Shown: positions 43,876 through 54,658, numbered from the stretch's first letter. The stretch is 64,000 bases of DNA from Scytonema tolypothrichoides VB-61278 (GCF_000828085.3 NZ_JXCA02000030.1:38846-102845), one strand, 5' to 3'. Translations and numbers: made by a program. Notes: generated by a model from the sequence alone, not told the origin.

Positions 43876-45054
43876 TTAGGGTTGATATTCCAATTTAATT
43901 TTACTTGCTGCTCTAGTCGCCTTTTCGCGAGCCTCTTGAATATCACTTCCTTTAGCCAAAGCAACTCCCATTCGGCGATAAGGATGGGCATTAGGTTTAC
44001 CAAATAGCTTAATGTCCACATCTTTTTCGGATAGCGCTTCGGCTACACCTGTGTATGCGATGGAATCTGATTTTTCTAATGCTAAAATAACAGCACTCGC
44101 TGAATAACCCAATTGTTCTATATGAGGAATAGGCAATCCTAAAATAGCTTTTAAATGCAATTCAAATTCGTTGATATTTTGCGAGATTAATGTCACCATT
44201 CCCGTATCATGTGGTCTGGGGGAAAGTTCCGAAAAAATGACTTCGTCTTTGGTTACAAAAAACTCAACACCAAAGATTCCTGCCCCTCCTAATACGTCGG
44301 TAACTTTTTTAGCGATTTCTTGAGCTTCAACTATCATTTTTTCCGAAATTTCTGCAGGTTGCCAAGATTCTTGATAATCTCCTCTTTCTTGGCGATGACC
44401 GATAGGAGGACAAAAAATTGTCGGTGCATTCCACTGCTTAATGGTTAGTAAAGTAATTTCAATTTCAAAATTTATAAATTCTTCGACAATGACCTTTTGA
44501 CTGTCACCTCTGGAATTGGCGATCGCATAATTCCACGCTTTCTCAACTTCACTCTTTTCTTTAACTACAGATTGCCCCTTACCTGAAGATGACATCACAG
44601 GTTTCACGACATTAGAAAACCCAATTTCATCAGAAACAGCAACCAACTCTTCTAAGGTTGTTGCATAACCATACTTAGCAGTACGAATGCCTAACTCTTT
44701 ATGTGCTAATTCTCTGATTCTGTCTCGGTTCATTGTATAGTTAGTCGCCGCTGCAGTTGGTATGACTGTCATTCCTCGCTGCTCAAATTCCAAAAGTTTT
44801 TCCGTTCTAATTGCTTCAATTTCTGGTATGATGAAATCAGGCTGATATTTGCTAACAACCCTTTCCAAATCATCAGCACTCAGCATAGAAATCACTTCCG
44901 AACAGTCAGCAACTTGCATTGCTGGAGCGTTGGCATAGCGGTCAACAGCAATCACATAATTGCCAAACCGTTTAGCAGCAATAACAAATTCTTTGCCTAG
45001 TTCTCCAGAACCTAGCAACATTAATTTTTGGGGTAGCTTCATCGAATTATTCAT
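43876..45054 (-). CDS. purT: Formate-dependent GAR transformylase (PurT)
   Basis: A 392-residue ATP-grasp enzyme forming N-formyl-GAR from formate in purine synthesis. The N-terminal domain is KLMLLGSGELGKEFVIAAKR, then PEIEAIRTE. The ATP-grasp core has NVVKPVMSSSGKGQSVV and VEEFINFEIEITLLT. The metal site is FGVEFFVTKDEVIFSELSPR followed by PHDTGMVTL. The C-terminal KPNAHPYRRMGVALA is typical. The length is standard. M5 (45042) is an alternative start. Confidence 0.95.
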   Translation of the reverse strand: MNNSMKLPQKLMLLGSGELGKEFVIAAKRFGNYVIAVDRYANAPAMQVADCSEVISMLSADDLERVVSKYQPDFIIPEIEAIRTEKLLEFEQRGMTVIPTAAATNYTMNRDRIRELAHKELGIRTAKYGYATTLEELVAVSDEIGFSNVVKPVMSSSGKGQSVVKEKSEVEKAWNYAIANSRGDSQKVIVEEFINFEIEITLLTIKQWNAPTIFCPPIGHRQERGDYQESWQPAEISEKMIVEAQEIAKKVTDVLGGAGIFGVEFFVTKDEVIFSELSPRPHDTGMVTLISQNINEFELHLKAILGLPIPHIEQLGYSASAVILALEKSDSIAYTGVAEALSEKDVDIKLFGKPNAHPYRRMGVALAKGSDIQEAREKATRAASKIKLEYQP

Positions 45055-45124
45055 TAATTTATCCTAGTTAGTTGCAAGTCAAAAAACTTTATTTACTTTT
45101 TTTACACCTTTGCACTTCGTTATT

Positions 45125-45628
45125 TCAATCATCCTCTTCCAAATACTTAAATTTGGCACCGCGAAGTTGTAAATGTTGACGTTGAACCTTTGTCAATCCA
45201 ATCCCTTCTCCAAACTCACACTCCTCTACAAGAGCATTTAACCATATAGTTTCATTGAGAGTAGCACCGTTAAAATTTGCATTTATCAAGTCTGCTTTTG
45301 TAAAATTGGCAAATATAAGGTCTGCATTTACTAAACGACTTCCTTGTAAGTTTGCACCTGATAAATCACCACGGATAAAGTTCACTCCGTCTAAAATTAA
45401 GTAAGATAAATCCGCTCCTATTAAATTAGGGAATTTTAACTGAGTAGGATTTTGGAAAAATCTTATTACACAAGCTATATTTGCTTCATTAAGGCGTATC
45501 TTACTTAAGAAATCATAGCGGGCTATACCAAGTTGCTTGAGATTTTCTAGACGTTGTTGAGGACTTTGTTCTAAAAACTGAATGGCGCAACTACGCAAGT
45601 TTTGAGTAGGAATATTGAGCATAATCAT
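45125..45628 (-). CDS. Pentapeptide-repeat protein
   Basis: 167 residues. A helical N-terminus ([20 protein letters not shown]) is followed by pentapeptide repeats with the A(D/N)LXX pattern ([56 protein letters not shown]), forming a short right-handed beta-helix. The tail has a charged segment ([20 protein letters not shown]). Function of such proteins in cyanobacteria is mostly unknown. ATG 45628 or 45622 are both possible starts. It lies upstream of purT with a 70-base gap. Confidence 0.88.
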   Translation of the reverse strand: MIMLNIPTQNLRSCAIQFLEQSPQQRLENLKQLGIARYDFLSKIRLNEANIACVIRFFQNPTQLKFPNLIGADLSYLILDGVNFIRGDLSGANLQGSRLVNADLIFANFTKADLINANFNGATLNETIWLNALVEECEFGEGIGLTKVQRQHLQLRGAKFKYLEEDD

Positions 45629-45824
45629 TAGATTGTCGTAATACTATTGATGTTTAAATTTACTGGCTAGTTCTTTTGTGTAGCTACTGAAAAGCTTTGC
45701 TATTATCAGTAGTGTGCTAGTCAGATATATGACATTTTCACAGAGTATGTAAAAATTTAATCCGGGTAAGAGTCAGTACCATGAGTAAAGTTAGGTAATT
45801 AAAGGGTTTGTGATTGAAGTCACT

Positions 45825-46388
45825 ATGAGAAAAATAATCAGACCGTATAAAATGAAAGGTCATCTACTAACAGTTGCAACATTGTTTGGTATTATTTCAC
45901 TATTCTGGATCAGTTTTTTCGCTAAAGTTGTGAGAGTAAAATTTGTCGAAATTGATTTTGTACTTAAAAGATTAGAAATTCAAAAGGAAGCACAGGTTGA
46001 AATTCCTTATACTGTTGCTAAAGTTGATATACTCAGAAAGTTAGGTTCTGATGTAAGACCTGATCCTAGATGTTTATTGTGGGCTACAACTGAAGTAGGT
46101 AGAGGCTGGACTAATGATTCCGAGGATAGTGATTTTTTTATAGATTATTATATACCTCCAGATAAAAAAGCAATGATTTGTACAACACCAGCCCTAGCAG
46201 CTGCACTCCTTGCTAAGCGTCATGATAAACCCCTTTTATATAAAGTTTTTCCAACAGAAGATGGTTTTCATGTTCGCATTGTTGAAGGTCTTTCAGAAGT
46301 AAGAGAACCTTGTAAAAAGTGGACAGGAAATGTTGATTGTGCAAATCCTATCTTGTCGCGACAGGGAGTTGTTAGGTATAAGCCGTAG
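45825..46388 (+). CDS. Membrane-anchored hypothetical protein
   Basis: 187 residues from ATG 45825 (a GTG at 45810 would add five). One hydrophobic segment near the N-terminus (LLTVATLFGIISLFWISFFA) suggests a signal anchor. The rest is soluble, with four Cys (RCLLW, MICTTP, EPCKKW, VDCANP) that could form disulfides outside the membrane. I do not recognise the family. Neighbours (pentapeptide gene upstream on the other strand, kinase downstream) give no clear link. The gaps on both sides hold no further genes. Confidence 0.55.
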   Translation: MRKIIRPYKMKGHLLTVATLFGIISLFWISFFAKVVRVKFVEIDFVLKRLEIQKEAQVEIPYTVAKVDILRKLGSDVRPDPRCLLWATTEVGRGWTNDSEDSDFFIDYYIPPDKKAMICTTPALAAALLAKRHDKPLLYKVFPTEDGFHVRIVEGLSEVREPCKKWTGNVDCANPILSRQGVVRYKP

Positions 46389-46618
46389 CACCAAATAGCT
46401 CTTTGACAAAATTATTCTGAGAAAATTATGTGGTAATGTTTAGTTTATAATTTTACAGTCAGGCTTTCAATACTTTATAAGCAAACTTTTGGTTTCGGGA
46501 AAAAATTGAGCATCTGCTGAGGGTAGTGGCGATGATGGCAAAGATATATAAACTAGAATTCAACTTTTTTTTAAATGGTATTTATATCCATACCGAAAGT
46601 CATTATAAAGGTTCATGA

Positions 46619-49216
46619 ATGTATAATAGTAATCCTCTTATCGAAGTTTACTGCACTCGCCCAAGTTGCCAATACCCTATAAATAGCATTTCTCAAGAAC
46701 GTCTCGCTGCCAGACGTGTTAGACAACTACATTGCAATAACTGCGGAATGCCCTTGATTTTGGAGGGGCGGTTTTTGCCATTAAGACTATTAGTCCCAGA
46801 TGAAGAAAGAGGAGGATTTGGTAGGACATTTACAGCATGGGATCTTAACTTTGAGGAGCAACACCTGCGCGTCATTAAGCAGTTGCACCCTAAAAGTACT
46901 CCCCCAGAATCACAGCTTGAAGTGATAGAAAGGATGTTTAAGCGCGAGGGAAACGTTTTAGAAAGGCTCAGACACCCACAAATCCCTCGAGCGTTGGCAT
47001 TCTTTCCGGTGGAAACTGTCCCGGATTTACAAAACCAATTTGCTAAGGGAGCAAACCATCAACAGAAGTTGTTTTACTTAGTGCAAGACTATATTGAAGG
47101 ACAGAATTTGGCTCAGGAGCTAAAGCTGAAGAAGCAGTTTTCAGAGAATGAAGTTTTAATGATTCTGCAACAACTCCTAGAAATCCTAAAGTATGTTCAC
47201 AATGAAGGAGCCATACACAGGGATATCAAACCGTCCAACATCATGCGTTGTGAAAGGGATGGGAAATTATATCTGATAGATTTTGGTGCAGTTAAGCAAG
47301 TCGTAGTTACAGGAATTCCTACCGAACAATCAGCCGTATTTCCTGCAACTGTGCATTATGCACCACCAGAACAACTCGCTGGTAGAGCGGTATCTTTTTC
47401 ATCAGATTTGTACTCTCTAGCTGCAACCTGCATTTGTTTACTGACAGGTAGACATCCACGAGATCTTCGTCGTGAGGATAGGTGGATTTGGAGACAATAT
47501 GTGAATGTAAGCAACAAGCTTGCAGACATTTTAGACCAAATGCTCTTGCCTGAGCCAGAACAACGATTTCAGTCTGCTGAACAAGTCATTGCTGCCCTTT
47601 CTGAGCAACCATTGTCAGAGCAGCCGACTGTAATTGAGAAGCCAAATCGTAATACATCACCGCTTCCCCCGCTCTCTGTCAATCCGCCGATAAGGAATCA
47701 GCAAAGACTGATTAATTGGTATATTGTAGGGGGTGTTTTGCTGGGGTTAGCGATCGCCCTTGCAATTCCAAAAATATGGTCAATAATCTTTCCGCGCTCT
47801 CAAAAAGAAGCGCAACTTTCTGCCAACGACTTCACCAGAGGAGAAGAATCTCTGGTTCATGAAAATATTGAATCAAGTAGTACAGCTTGTAAACAAGCTT
47901 TTGATAAAAAGAGAGATGGAATGCAAGCTTTTGGTGCTCAAAATTTCCCAGTTGCCAAGGAAAAATTCCAAGCTGCAATAGATCTATTTAAACAAGCTAA
48001 TCTTACTTGCTCTGTTGATCCCGAAACCCGAATTTTTCTAAACAATACCAAAGCTAATATTCAAGGAAGTCCTCCTCTCACAATTGCAGTCGTTGTTCCA
48101 ATCAACGGACACGATGAATTTACTAAGCTCGCCGAAGATGTACTGCGTGGGGTTGCCCATGTTCAGGAAAACTTAAATAATCAAAGTAATGGCATTCAAG
48201 GACGATTGTTGCAGGTGATGATTGTCAGAGACGACAATGATCTCAACAAAGCCAAACGAGCGGCTATGCATCTGGCAAGTCATAATATTCCTGGTGACAA
48301 AAACTTTAATGCTAATATTTTAGGGGTTATTGGTCATTTCACCAGTGATGTCACTCTGATAGCAGGAGACGTTTATGAAAGCAAAAAAATTGTTGCAGTT
48401 TCTTCTACAAGTACCGCTGTTAGACAGTCTAATTCCAACTCTTCAGACTATAAATTTAATTTAAGTAAATACGTTTTCCGTACGGCTACCACTGACTCTG
48501 TTGCAGCTGATGATTTATTTAGGTATGTGCAAAAAATTCCTGGCTCTGGGAAAGGAGCTATTTTTTTCCACTCTAAACAGATATATAGTAAATCTCTTAA
48601 AAAGGCATTTGAGAAAAAGTTTGCCTCAGGAGAAATTGTTTCGTGTGATTTATTCAAGCGTAGTGTAGATTATTGTGTCAAGCAGACAAACAGCGCAAAA
48701 TTTTGGATGCTAGACTTTGGTGCTGGAAAACCCACAGAAGTGTCATTAGTTATTGAGAGAAATAAGAGTCAACTACCTTTGCTAGGTGGAGATGCTCTAT
48801 ACAGTGACGATAAGCTATCTAACGATTTTGCTCAGAAAACAGAAAATATGGTACTCGCTGTACCTACCCATGTAGAAATCACCACTCCATCGTTCAAGGA
48901 AGAATCTAGACAACTTTGGAAAAATCAATCCTTAGGCTGGCGAACTATTACAGCTTATGACGCCGCTCAAGTGATTGTTGAAGGACTGAAAAAGCAGGGG
49001 AATAATCCCAGTCCCCAAGGTTTATACGATGTGCTAAATAATCCTAACTTTTCCACACAAGGTGCTACAGGCAAAGTGCAATTTGATGCACAGCATGACC
49101 GCAAAGTCAATCCCGAAGATAAAAATAAATTAGGGGTATTAGTCAGAGTTCAACGAAAGTGTAAACCTGATGATAAGAATGATAAGTACAAGTTTTGTCT
49201 CTTAGAACAGCAGTAA
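46619..49216 (+). CDS. Ser/Thr kinase fused to a periplasmic-binding-type sensor
   Basis: 865 residues. A four-Cys zinc ribbon (C12, C17, C39, C42) opens the protein, then a Hanks-type kinase: Gly loop near 64-69, Lys87 in VIKQLH, HRDIKPSN at 200-207 and DFG at 221-223, with APPEQ for the usual APE. A membrane segment spans about 367-390. Outside it is a helical linker (DGMQAFGAQNFPVAKEKFQA), then from about 480 a type I periplasmic-binding fold of the branched-chain amino-acid receptor kind (LTIAVVVPINGHDEFTKLAE, ILGVIGHFTSDVT, VSSTSTAV, TAYDAAQVIVEGL). The layout implies ligand sensing outside driving phosphorylation inside. Confidence 0.9.
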   Translation: MYNSNPLIEVYCTRPSCQYPINSISQERLAARRVRQLHCNNCGMPLILEGRFLPLRLLVPDEERGGFGRTFTAWDLNFEEQHLRVIKQLHPKSTPPESQLEVIERMFKREGNVLERLRHPQIPRALAFFPVETVPDLQNQFAKGANHQQKLFYLVQDYIEGQNLAQELKLKKQFSENEVLMILQQLLEILKYVHNEGAIHRDIKPSNIMRCERDGKLYLIDFGAVKQVVVTGIPTEQSAVFPATVHYAPPEQLAGRAVSFSSDLYSLAATCICLLTGRHPRDLRREDRWIWRQYVNVSNKLADILDQMLLPEPEQRFQSAEQVIAALSEQPLSEQPTVIEKPNRNTSPLPPLSVNPPIRNQQRLINWYIVGGVLLGLAIALAIPKIWSIIFPRSQKEAQLSANDFTRGEESLVHENIESSSTACKQAFDKKRDGMQAFGAQNFPVAKEKFQAAIDLFKQANLTCSVDPETRIFLNNTKANIQGSPPLTIAVVVPINGHDEFTKLAEDVLRGVAHVQENLNNQSNGIQGRLLQVMIVRDDNDLNKAKRAAMHLASHNIPGDKNFNANILGVIGHFTSDVTLIAGDVYESKKIVAVSSTSTAVRQSNSNSSDYKFNLSKYVFRTATTDSVAADDLFRYVQKIPGSGKGAIFFHSKQIYSKSLKKAFEKKFASGEIVSCDLFKRSVDYCVKQTNSAKFWMLDFGAGKPTEVSLVIERNKSQLPLLGGDALYSDDKLSNDFAQKTENMVLAVPTHVEITTPSFKEESRQLWKNQSLGWRTITAYDAAQVIVEGLKKQGNNPSPQGLYDVLNNPNFSTQGATGKVQFDAQHDRKVNPEDKNKLGVLVRVQRKCKPDDKNDKYKFCLLEQQ

Positions 49217-49248
49217 GAACAGCTACAAGCACGCTACTAATGTGGAGA

Positions 49249-51177
49249 TTAAGATTCGATCTCAGCTAATTCCATCCAACGTTCAGTCGCTTCATCAATT
49301 TCTTCCTTCAACGTTTCCACCTGTTCATATAATTTTTGCACTTGAGAGTAGTTACCAGGAGGAACATTCGCCATTGCTTTCTCTGCTTCTGCTTTTTCGG
49401 CTTCCATCTTGGCGATTTTACCTTCCAACTGCTCAAATTCTCGCTTTTCCCAATTAGATAACCTACGACGTTTTTTCGTTTCGGTTTCTTTGGAAGATGT
49501 TGTCTGTAACGTCTCTGTATTTTTTGGCTTTTCTTTCGTGCTATTTATCTGTTGCTGTTGTGCTTCTTCTGCTTGTTTATAATCCAGATACACTGAATAG
49601 TTTCCTGGATATTGTCGAATATTTCCGCCTTCTTCAAAGGTAAAAATTGTATCTACAGTGCGGTCTAAAAAATAGCGATCATGAGAAACAACAATGACAC
49701 AACCGGAAAATTCCTCTAAATATTCTTCCAGTACAGCCAATGTTTGTACATCCAAATCATTCGTCGGTTCATCTAATATTAAAACATTCGGCGCACTCAT
49801 GAGAACACGCAACAAAAATAACCGCCGTTTTTCCCCACCAGACAGTTTATGAATCGGGGCATACTGTTGATTACCAGGAAACAGAAAACGCTCTAACATT
49901 TGGGAAGCGGTAATTCTTGTTCCATCAGCAATTTTGACAAATTCTCCTTCTTCTTTAATGTAATCAATCACTCGTTGATTTTCGTTCAACGCTGATTGTA
50001 ACTCTTCGGAATGCTGGTTAAAATAACCAATGTGAATAGTCGTACCAATTTCTACGCTTCCTGAATCTGGATGAACGCCTTCTGTGATAATCTCTAATAA
50101 AGTCGATTTACCCGCACCATTTCCACCGATGATACCAATACGGTCTTCTGGACTAAACTCGTAGGTAAAATCCTTAATTAAAGTACGTTCGTCATAAGCT
50201 TTAGATATATGATTTAGTTCAATAACTTTTTTGCCAATGCGACGACTAGGTGTAGAAATATCAACTTTACCCTGAGCTTGTTTAAACTCAGTTTCCTGCA
50301 TACCATGAATACGTTCAATTCTCGCTTTTTGTTTGGTACTACGAGCTTTTGGTCCTCGCTTTAGCCATTCTAACTCGCGCCGCAAAACACCTTGATGTTT
50401 GCGCTGACTACTAATAGCAGATTCTTCAGCTAGTGCTTTCTTTTCCAAGTAATATGAATAGTTACCTGTGTATGTGTAAATGTCTCCTCGGTCAATTTCA
50501 ATGATACGATTGGTTACCTTATCCAAAAAGTAGCGATCGTGAGTGATAAGAAAGAGTGCGCCACGATAGCGATTTAAATAGCTTTGTAACCACTCAACAG
50601 AATTAGCATCCAGATGGTTTGTCGGTTCATCCATCAACAACAACTCTGGTTCTGACAGCAACGCTGTAGCTAAAGCAATGCGCTTGCGATAACCACCAGA
50701 TAAAGTCCCAACAAGAGCATGAAAATCTGTAATTCCTAACTTTGAAAGAATGATTTTAGCATTCGTTTCTAATTCCCATGCACCAACTGAGTCCATGCGC
50801 TGCATCACAGAAGAAAGACGCGCCATCAGTTGTTTGTCTTCCGGTGTATGAGCTAATTTATCAGAAATTTCCTCGTACTCACGCACCAATTCCATTTGTT
50901 CGCCACTGTCAGCGAAAACTTGCTCTAAGACTGTGCGATTGTCGTCTAAATCTGGCTGCTGAGGCAAGTATACAATTTTAGCTCCTGAATTTGCTAAAAT
51001 TTGACCACTATCAATCGGTTCTAGTCCAGCAATCATTTTTAATAATGTTGATTTACCAGAACCGTTAGTACCAATTAAGCCAACTTTATCGGTAGCATCC
51101 AAGCTAAAGCTGGCATCTTTCAATATTTCCTTGATACCAAAATCTTTTTTAACAGATTGTAGGGTGATAAGACTCAT
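49249..51177 (-). CDS. ABC-F family ATPase (Uup-like)
   Basis: A 642-residue soluble protein with two ATP-binding cassettes and no membrane segments. Walker A motifs are GTNGSGKS and GGNGAGKS, signatures LSGGYRKR and LSGGEKRR, Walker B LLLMDEPTNHLD and VLILDEPTNDLD. The linker (RELEWLKRGPKARSTKQKAR) and the C-terminal coiled coil (FEQLEGKIAKMEAEKAEAEK) match the Uup branch. ABC-F proteins act on the ribosome or, for Uup, on DNA precise excision and 50S-related functions; no resistance role is implied. A strong inverted repeat (51200-51272) lies before the start. Confidence 0.92.
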   Translation of the reverse strand: MSLITLQSVKKDFGIKEILKDASFSLDATDKVGLIGTNGSGKSTLLKMIAGLEPIDSGQILANSGAKIVYLPQQPDLDDNRTVLEQVFADSGEQMELVREYEEISDKLAHTPEDKQLMARLSSVMQRMDSVGAWELETNAKIILSKLGITDFHALVGTLSGGYRKRIALATALLSEPELLLMDEPTNHLDANSVEWLQSYLNRYRGALFLITHDRYFLDKVTNRIIEIDRGDIYTYTGNYSYYLEKKALAEESAISSQRKHQGVLRRELEWLKRGPKARSTKQKARIERIHGMQETEFKQAQGKVDISTPSRRIGKKVIELNHISKAYDERTLIKDFTYEFSPEDRIGIIGGNGAGKSTLLEIITEGVHPDSGSVEIGTTIHIGYFNQHSEELQSALNENQRVIDYIKEEGEFVKIADGTRITASQMLERFLFPGNQQYAPIHKLSGGEKRRLFLLRVLMSAPNVLILDEPTNDLDVQTLAVLEEYLEEFSGCVIVVSHDRYFLDRTVDTIFTFEEGGNIRQYPGNYSVYLDYKQAEEAQQQQINSTKEKPKNTETLQTTSSKETETKKRRRLSNWEKREFEQLEGKIAKMEAEKAEAEKAMANVPPGNYSQVQKLYEQVETLKEEIDEATERWMELAEIES

Positions 51178-51199
51178 ATCAATTTAAGTTTTAGATTTG

Positions 51200-51272
51200 A
51201 ACCGCAGACGGACGCTGATAAACACAGATAATTTTCTATTTTATCAGCGTTCGTCTGCGTGTATCTGCGGTT
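51200..51272. repeat. Long inverted repeat (AACCGCAGA type)
   Basis: Outer arms AACCGCAGA / TCTGCGGTT are perfect. Inner arms 51203-51222 and 51240-51259 pair over 20 bases with one mismatch. This is a well-known kind of dispersed palindrome in cyanobacteria, able to form a long hairpin. It separates the ABC-F and DUF1824 genes, which run in the same direction. Confidence 0.7.
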
Positions 51273-51321
51273 ACAATTTTAGAGCGCGCTAGAAACCAAA
51301 GCTAACAATACAAGCCTACAA

Positions 51322-51738
51322 TTAAACAAATAAATCAAGGGGTAAATGCCCGTACATTTCGTTAATTCCACTTTGAGAGTAAGATTGACAAGAGACTAAT
51401 ACACCCCGATGATGTCCTGAATAAGAATCCAGATAGCATACACCATTTTTGCCGTTTAATTTGATGTAAACTGGACCTTCAATCTCAGGTAAATTGCTTG
51501 GTGGTTCATAGCCAAAAGCATGAGAATATGTTTTCATCGCTAGTATTCCTTCCTCGGGCGTATCAGCACAAATACCTAATATTTGGTAGTCAGAAATCTT
51601 AGCTAGCAAAACTAAAGCTTGACGAATTAAGGTCTTTTCTGATGGCTTAAGGTTAGGGGCAATGTCTATACAGTTAAATTTATTCAAAATCTTTTTGGCG
51701 TCTTGAATGGTGAGATTGCTCTGATTATTGCTTGACAT
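51322..51738 (-). CDS. DUF1824 family protein
   Basis: A 138-residue soluble protein with the family pattern TIQDAKKILNKFNCID, LIRQALVLLAKISDYQILGI, CADTPEEGILAMKTYSHAFG, GPVYIKLNGKNGVCYLDSYS and GHHRGVLVSCQSYSQSGINE MYGHLPLDLF. DUF1824 is confined to cyanobacteria and plants; its function is not known to me. It is complete. It lies upstream of ABC-F in the same direction, with the inverted repeat between them. Confidence 0.88.
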   Translation of the reverse strand: MSSNNQSNLTIQDAKKILNKFNCIDIAPNLKPSEKTLIRQALVLLAKISDYQILGICADTPEEGILAMKTYSHAFGYEPPSNLPEIEGPVYIKLNGKNGVCYLDSYSGHHRGVLVSCQSYSQSGINEMYGHLPLDLFV

Positions 51739-51817
51739 AATTTTTTTATTATTCCTTGATGTTCTCTATCTGCTTATTAAGTAGGGTACACACCCTGAAT
51801 CGGGGTTCAAATTGTGA

Positions 51818-52660
51818 TTAATCTTGCATATTACCGAAATTAAAGAGAAATGGTACACTACTTTTTGTATCACCACTCATAACGAGCACTTTTGGCATCT
51901 GAGCACCCCCAGTCTTCCAAGCTTCGATCGCTTCTTTTTGCAAAACCAACTGTCCACCTTGAGCTTTTAAAGTTTCAGCCAAAAGTCTTTGAGCTTCTGC
52001 TTTTCCTTTGGCGCGATTGATTTCTGCTTGAGCCTCTTGTTCCGCTTCTCGGGCTACGTATACAGCTCTTTGTGCTCTTTGCTCTGCAATTTGTTTTTCT
52101 TCAACTGCTCTGGCGAATTCTGGAGAAAAGGTTAAATCAACTACACTTGTATCTAACACGATTATTCCATATTTATCTAAGCGTTGCCCCAATGCCATAT
52201 CAAAATCTTCTTTCAATTCATTTCTTTTTGTAATCGCTTCCTCAACTGTTCTTTTAGCCGCTGCAATTTTAAATGATTCCTGAGTTTGGGGTGCAATAAT
52301 TTTGTTGACAATATTTTCTAATGTCCCTTGTGTTCTTCTGATATCAACAACTTGTGTGGGATCAATACGAAAGTTAATAGCAAATCTTGCAGATAGAGTT
52401 TGCAAATCCTTGGTTGAACTCTCTGCTGGAACCTCAAATTTTTGTACAGTCAAGTCATACACATCTACTTTGGAGATGAAGGGCGGTATGACGTGAAGAC
52501 CCTCGATTAATGCTCCATCTCTAGCTTTACCCAATATACTCAGTACTCCTGCTTGCCCTGGATTTATAATGGTAAAGGAATTGAGGCTAAAAATGACAAG
52601 TATTGCCGTCACAATTCCTGCTACTAAAGTCTGCCAATTCCCCAATGGCTGATTTTTCAA
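51818..52660 (-). CDS. Prohibitin/SPFH-domain membrane protein
   Basis: 280 residues. One N-terminal membrane segment (LVAGIVTAILVIFSLNSFTI) is followed directly by the SPFH domain (NPGQAGVLSILGKARDGAL, LHVIPPFISKVDVYDLTVQK, LSARFAINFRIDP). An Ala/Glu-rich coiled coil follows (EQRAQRAVYVAREAEQEAQA, EINRAKGKAEAQRLLAE). The layout is that of cyanobacterial prohibitin homologues, which form large rings in membranes. An AGGAG-like site precedes the ATG. The region 52661-52797 separates it from the divergent ABC exporter. Confidence 0.9.
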   Translation of the reverse strand: MKNQPLGNWQTLVAGIVTAILVIFSLNSFTIINPGQAGVLSILGKARDGALIEGLHVIPPFISKVDVYDLTVQKFEVPAESSTKDLQTLSARFAINFRIDPTQVVDIRRTQGTLENIVNKIIAPQTQESFKIAAAKRTVEEAITKRNELKEDFDMALGQRLDKYGIIVLDTSVVDLTFSPEFARAVEEKQIAEQRAQRAVYVAREAEQEAQAEINRAKGKAEAQRLLAETLKAQGGQLVLQKEAIEAWKTGGAQMPKVLVMSGDTKSSVPFLFNFGNMQD

Positions 52661-52797
52661 TTCGTTATCTCCTTTGCATTTTCAGACAAATCTTGTGAAT
52701 GGTGATACCTTACTGCTCGCCTTTGCACCTTTGTGACACCCGAGTAAGCTAACTGTGGTAATATTTTAGATCCACGCATCTACAAATAACTGTGGTA

Positions 52798-54627
52798 ATG
52801 GTATTCAAATCTGATCGGGGATCGAGAAGAAACAGACGCGTACTAGGCGAACGCCAGATATCGTCCCCAAATCATCCCCTCATGCGGCTACTGGACTACG
52901 GGCACCAGTATCGTAAACGCATTTGGTTGTCAACGACTTGTTCTATTCTTAATAAGCTTTTCGACTTGGCACCACCAGCGTTAATTGGGATGGCGGTGGA
53001 TGTGGTCGTAAAACAGCAAGATTCTATCATCGCTCAGTGGGGAGTGAAAGATATTTTTGGGCAATTTTTTATTCTTTCGTTCCTGACTGTTATCATCTGG
53101 ATACTAGAATCAGTTTTTGAATACGCTTACGGAAGGCTTTGGCGTAATTTGGCACAGGATATTCAGCATGATTTGCGTCTGGATGCTTATGAACATTTGC
53201 AGGAATTAGAACTCGCATATTTTGAAGAACGCAGTACAGGTGGTTTGATGTCTATCCTCAGTGATGATATCAACCAACTGGAACGTTTTTTAGATGTTGG
53301 GGCAAATGATATTCTCCAAGTTGTCACAACAGTTGTTATTATAGGTGGTGCTTTCTTTATTTTGGCTCCTAGTGTTGCCTGGATGGCAATATTGCCAATA
53401 CCATTTATTCTTTGGGGTTCGTTTGCTTTTCAAAGATTACTCGCACCTCGCTATGCTGATGTCAGAGAAAAGGTTGGTCTTCTCAACTCGCGTCTTGTGA
53501 ATAATTTGAGCGGTATTACTACTATTAAAAGTTTTACCTCCGAAGATTACGAAATTTCACGTTTAACAAAAGAAAGTGAGGCATATCGCCGCAGTAATGC
53601 TAAAGCAATTAAACTTTCCGCTGCATTTGTTCCTCTGATCAGAATGTTGATTTTGGTAAGTTTTACAGCATTATTGCTGTTCGCTGGAATGGCAGCAGCG
53701 AATGGCAAAATATCTGTTGGTACCTACAGTGTACTATTATTTCTCGTTCAGCGGTTACTCTGGCCTTTAACCAGATTAGGTGAAACTTTTGACCAATATC
53801 AAAGAGCAATGGCTTCCACTAATCGAGTCATGAATTTGTTGGACACTCCTATTGCTATTCATACGGGAGAAATACATTTACCGACTCAGACAGTACGTGG
53901 TGAATTAGAACTAAGAAATGTCACTTTTGCTTATAAAGATAGATTATCCGTTGTTACAAATCTGTCTTTACACGTTCCAGCAGGAAAAACAATTGCCATT
54001 GTTGGTTCTACTGGTTCCGGAAAAAGCACTTTGGTGAAACTTCTCTTGCGATTGTATGAAGTGCAATCAGGAACAATAGCCCTTGATGGCATTGATATAC
54101 AACAGTTGAATCTACAGGATTTGCGCCGTTGCATTGGTCTAGTCAGCCAGGATGTTTTCTTGTTTCATGGTAGTGTAGCAGAAAATATTGCTTATGGGAG
54201 TTTTGATGCTGCAGAGGATGAAATTATTATGGCAGCAAAAATCGCTGAAGCACACGAATTTATTGGGCGATTGCCTCAGGGATATGAGACAATTGTCGGT
54301 GAGAGAGGACAAAAGTTATCTGGTGGACAGCGACAGCGGATTGCAATAGCTCGCGCGATCTTAAAGAATCCACCAATTTTGATTTTAGATGAAGCGACAT
54401 CAGCAGTGGATAATGAGACAGAGGCAGCCATTCAGCGATCGCTCGAACATATTACCGTGAATCGAACAACAATTGCGATCGCACACCGTCTTTCCACCAT
54501 CCGCAATGCTTCACGCATCTATGTCATGGAACACGGACAATTTGTAGAATCCGGAACTCATCAAGAACTATTGGACAAAAACGGAGTTTATGCCAGTCTG
54601 TGGCGCGTGCAGTCAGGTTTGAGGTAA
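52798..54627 (+). CDS. ABC exporter (fused permease and ATPase)
   Basis: 609 residues from ATG 52798 (GTG 52792 adds two). Six membrane helices are expected in residues 40-330 ([56 protein letters not shown]). The ATPase has Walker [10 protein letters not shown]-loop VSQDVF, signature LSGGQRQR, Walker [13 protein letters not shown] and switch His in AHRLSTI. This is the MsbA/half-transporter type that works as a homodimer; substrate is unknown. The CcmS-like gene starts 31 bases after its stop, so co-transcription is possible. Confidence 0.93.
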   Translation: MVFKSDRGSRRNRRVLGERQISSPNHPLMRLLDYGHQYRKRIWLSTTCSILNKLFDLAPPALIGMAVDVVVKQQDSIIAQWGVKDIFGQFFILSFLTVIIWILESVFEYAYGRLWRNLAQDIQHDLRLDAYEHLQELELAYFEERSTGGLMSILSDDINQLERFLDVGANDILQVVTTVVIIGGAFFILAPSVAWMAILPIPFILWGSFAFQRLLAPRYADVREKVGLLNSRLVNNLSGITTIKSFTSEDYEISRLTKESEAYRRSNAKAIKLSAAFVPLIRMLILVSFTALLLFAGMAAANGKISVGTYSVLLFLVQRLLWPLTRLGETFDQYQRAMASTNRVMNLLDTPIAIHTGEIHLPTQTVRGELELRNVTFAYKDRLSVVTNLSLHVPAGKTIAIVGSTGSGKSTLVKLLLRLYEVQSGTIALDGIDIQQLNLQDLRRCIGLVSQDVFLFHGSVAENIAYGSFDAAEDEIIMAAKIAEAHEFIGRLPQGYETIVGERGQKLSGGQRQRIAIARAILKNPPILILDEATSAVDNETEAAIQRSLEHITVNRTTIAIAHRLSTIRNASRIYVMEHGQFVESGTHQELLDKNGVYASLWRVQSGLR

Positions 54628-54658
54628 ACTTTTCAAAAATCAAAAATATAAAATTGGT

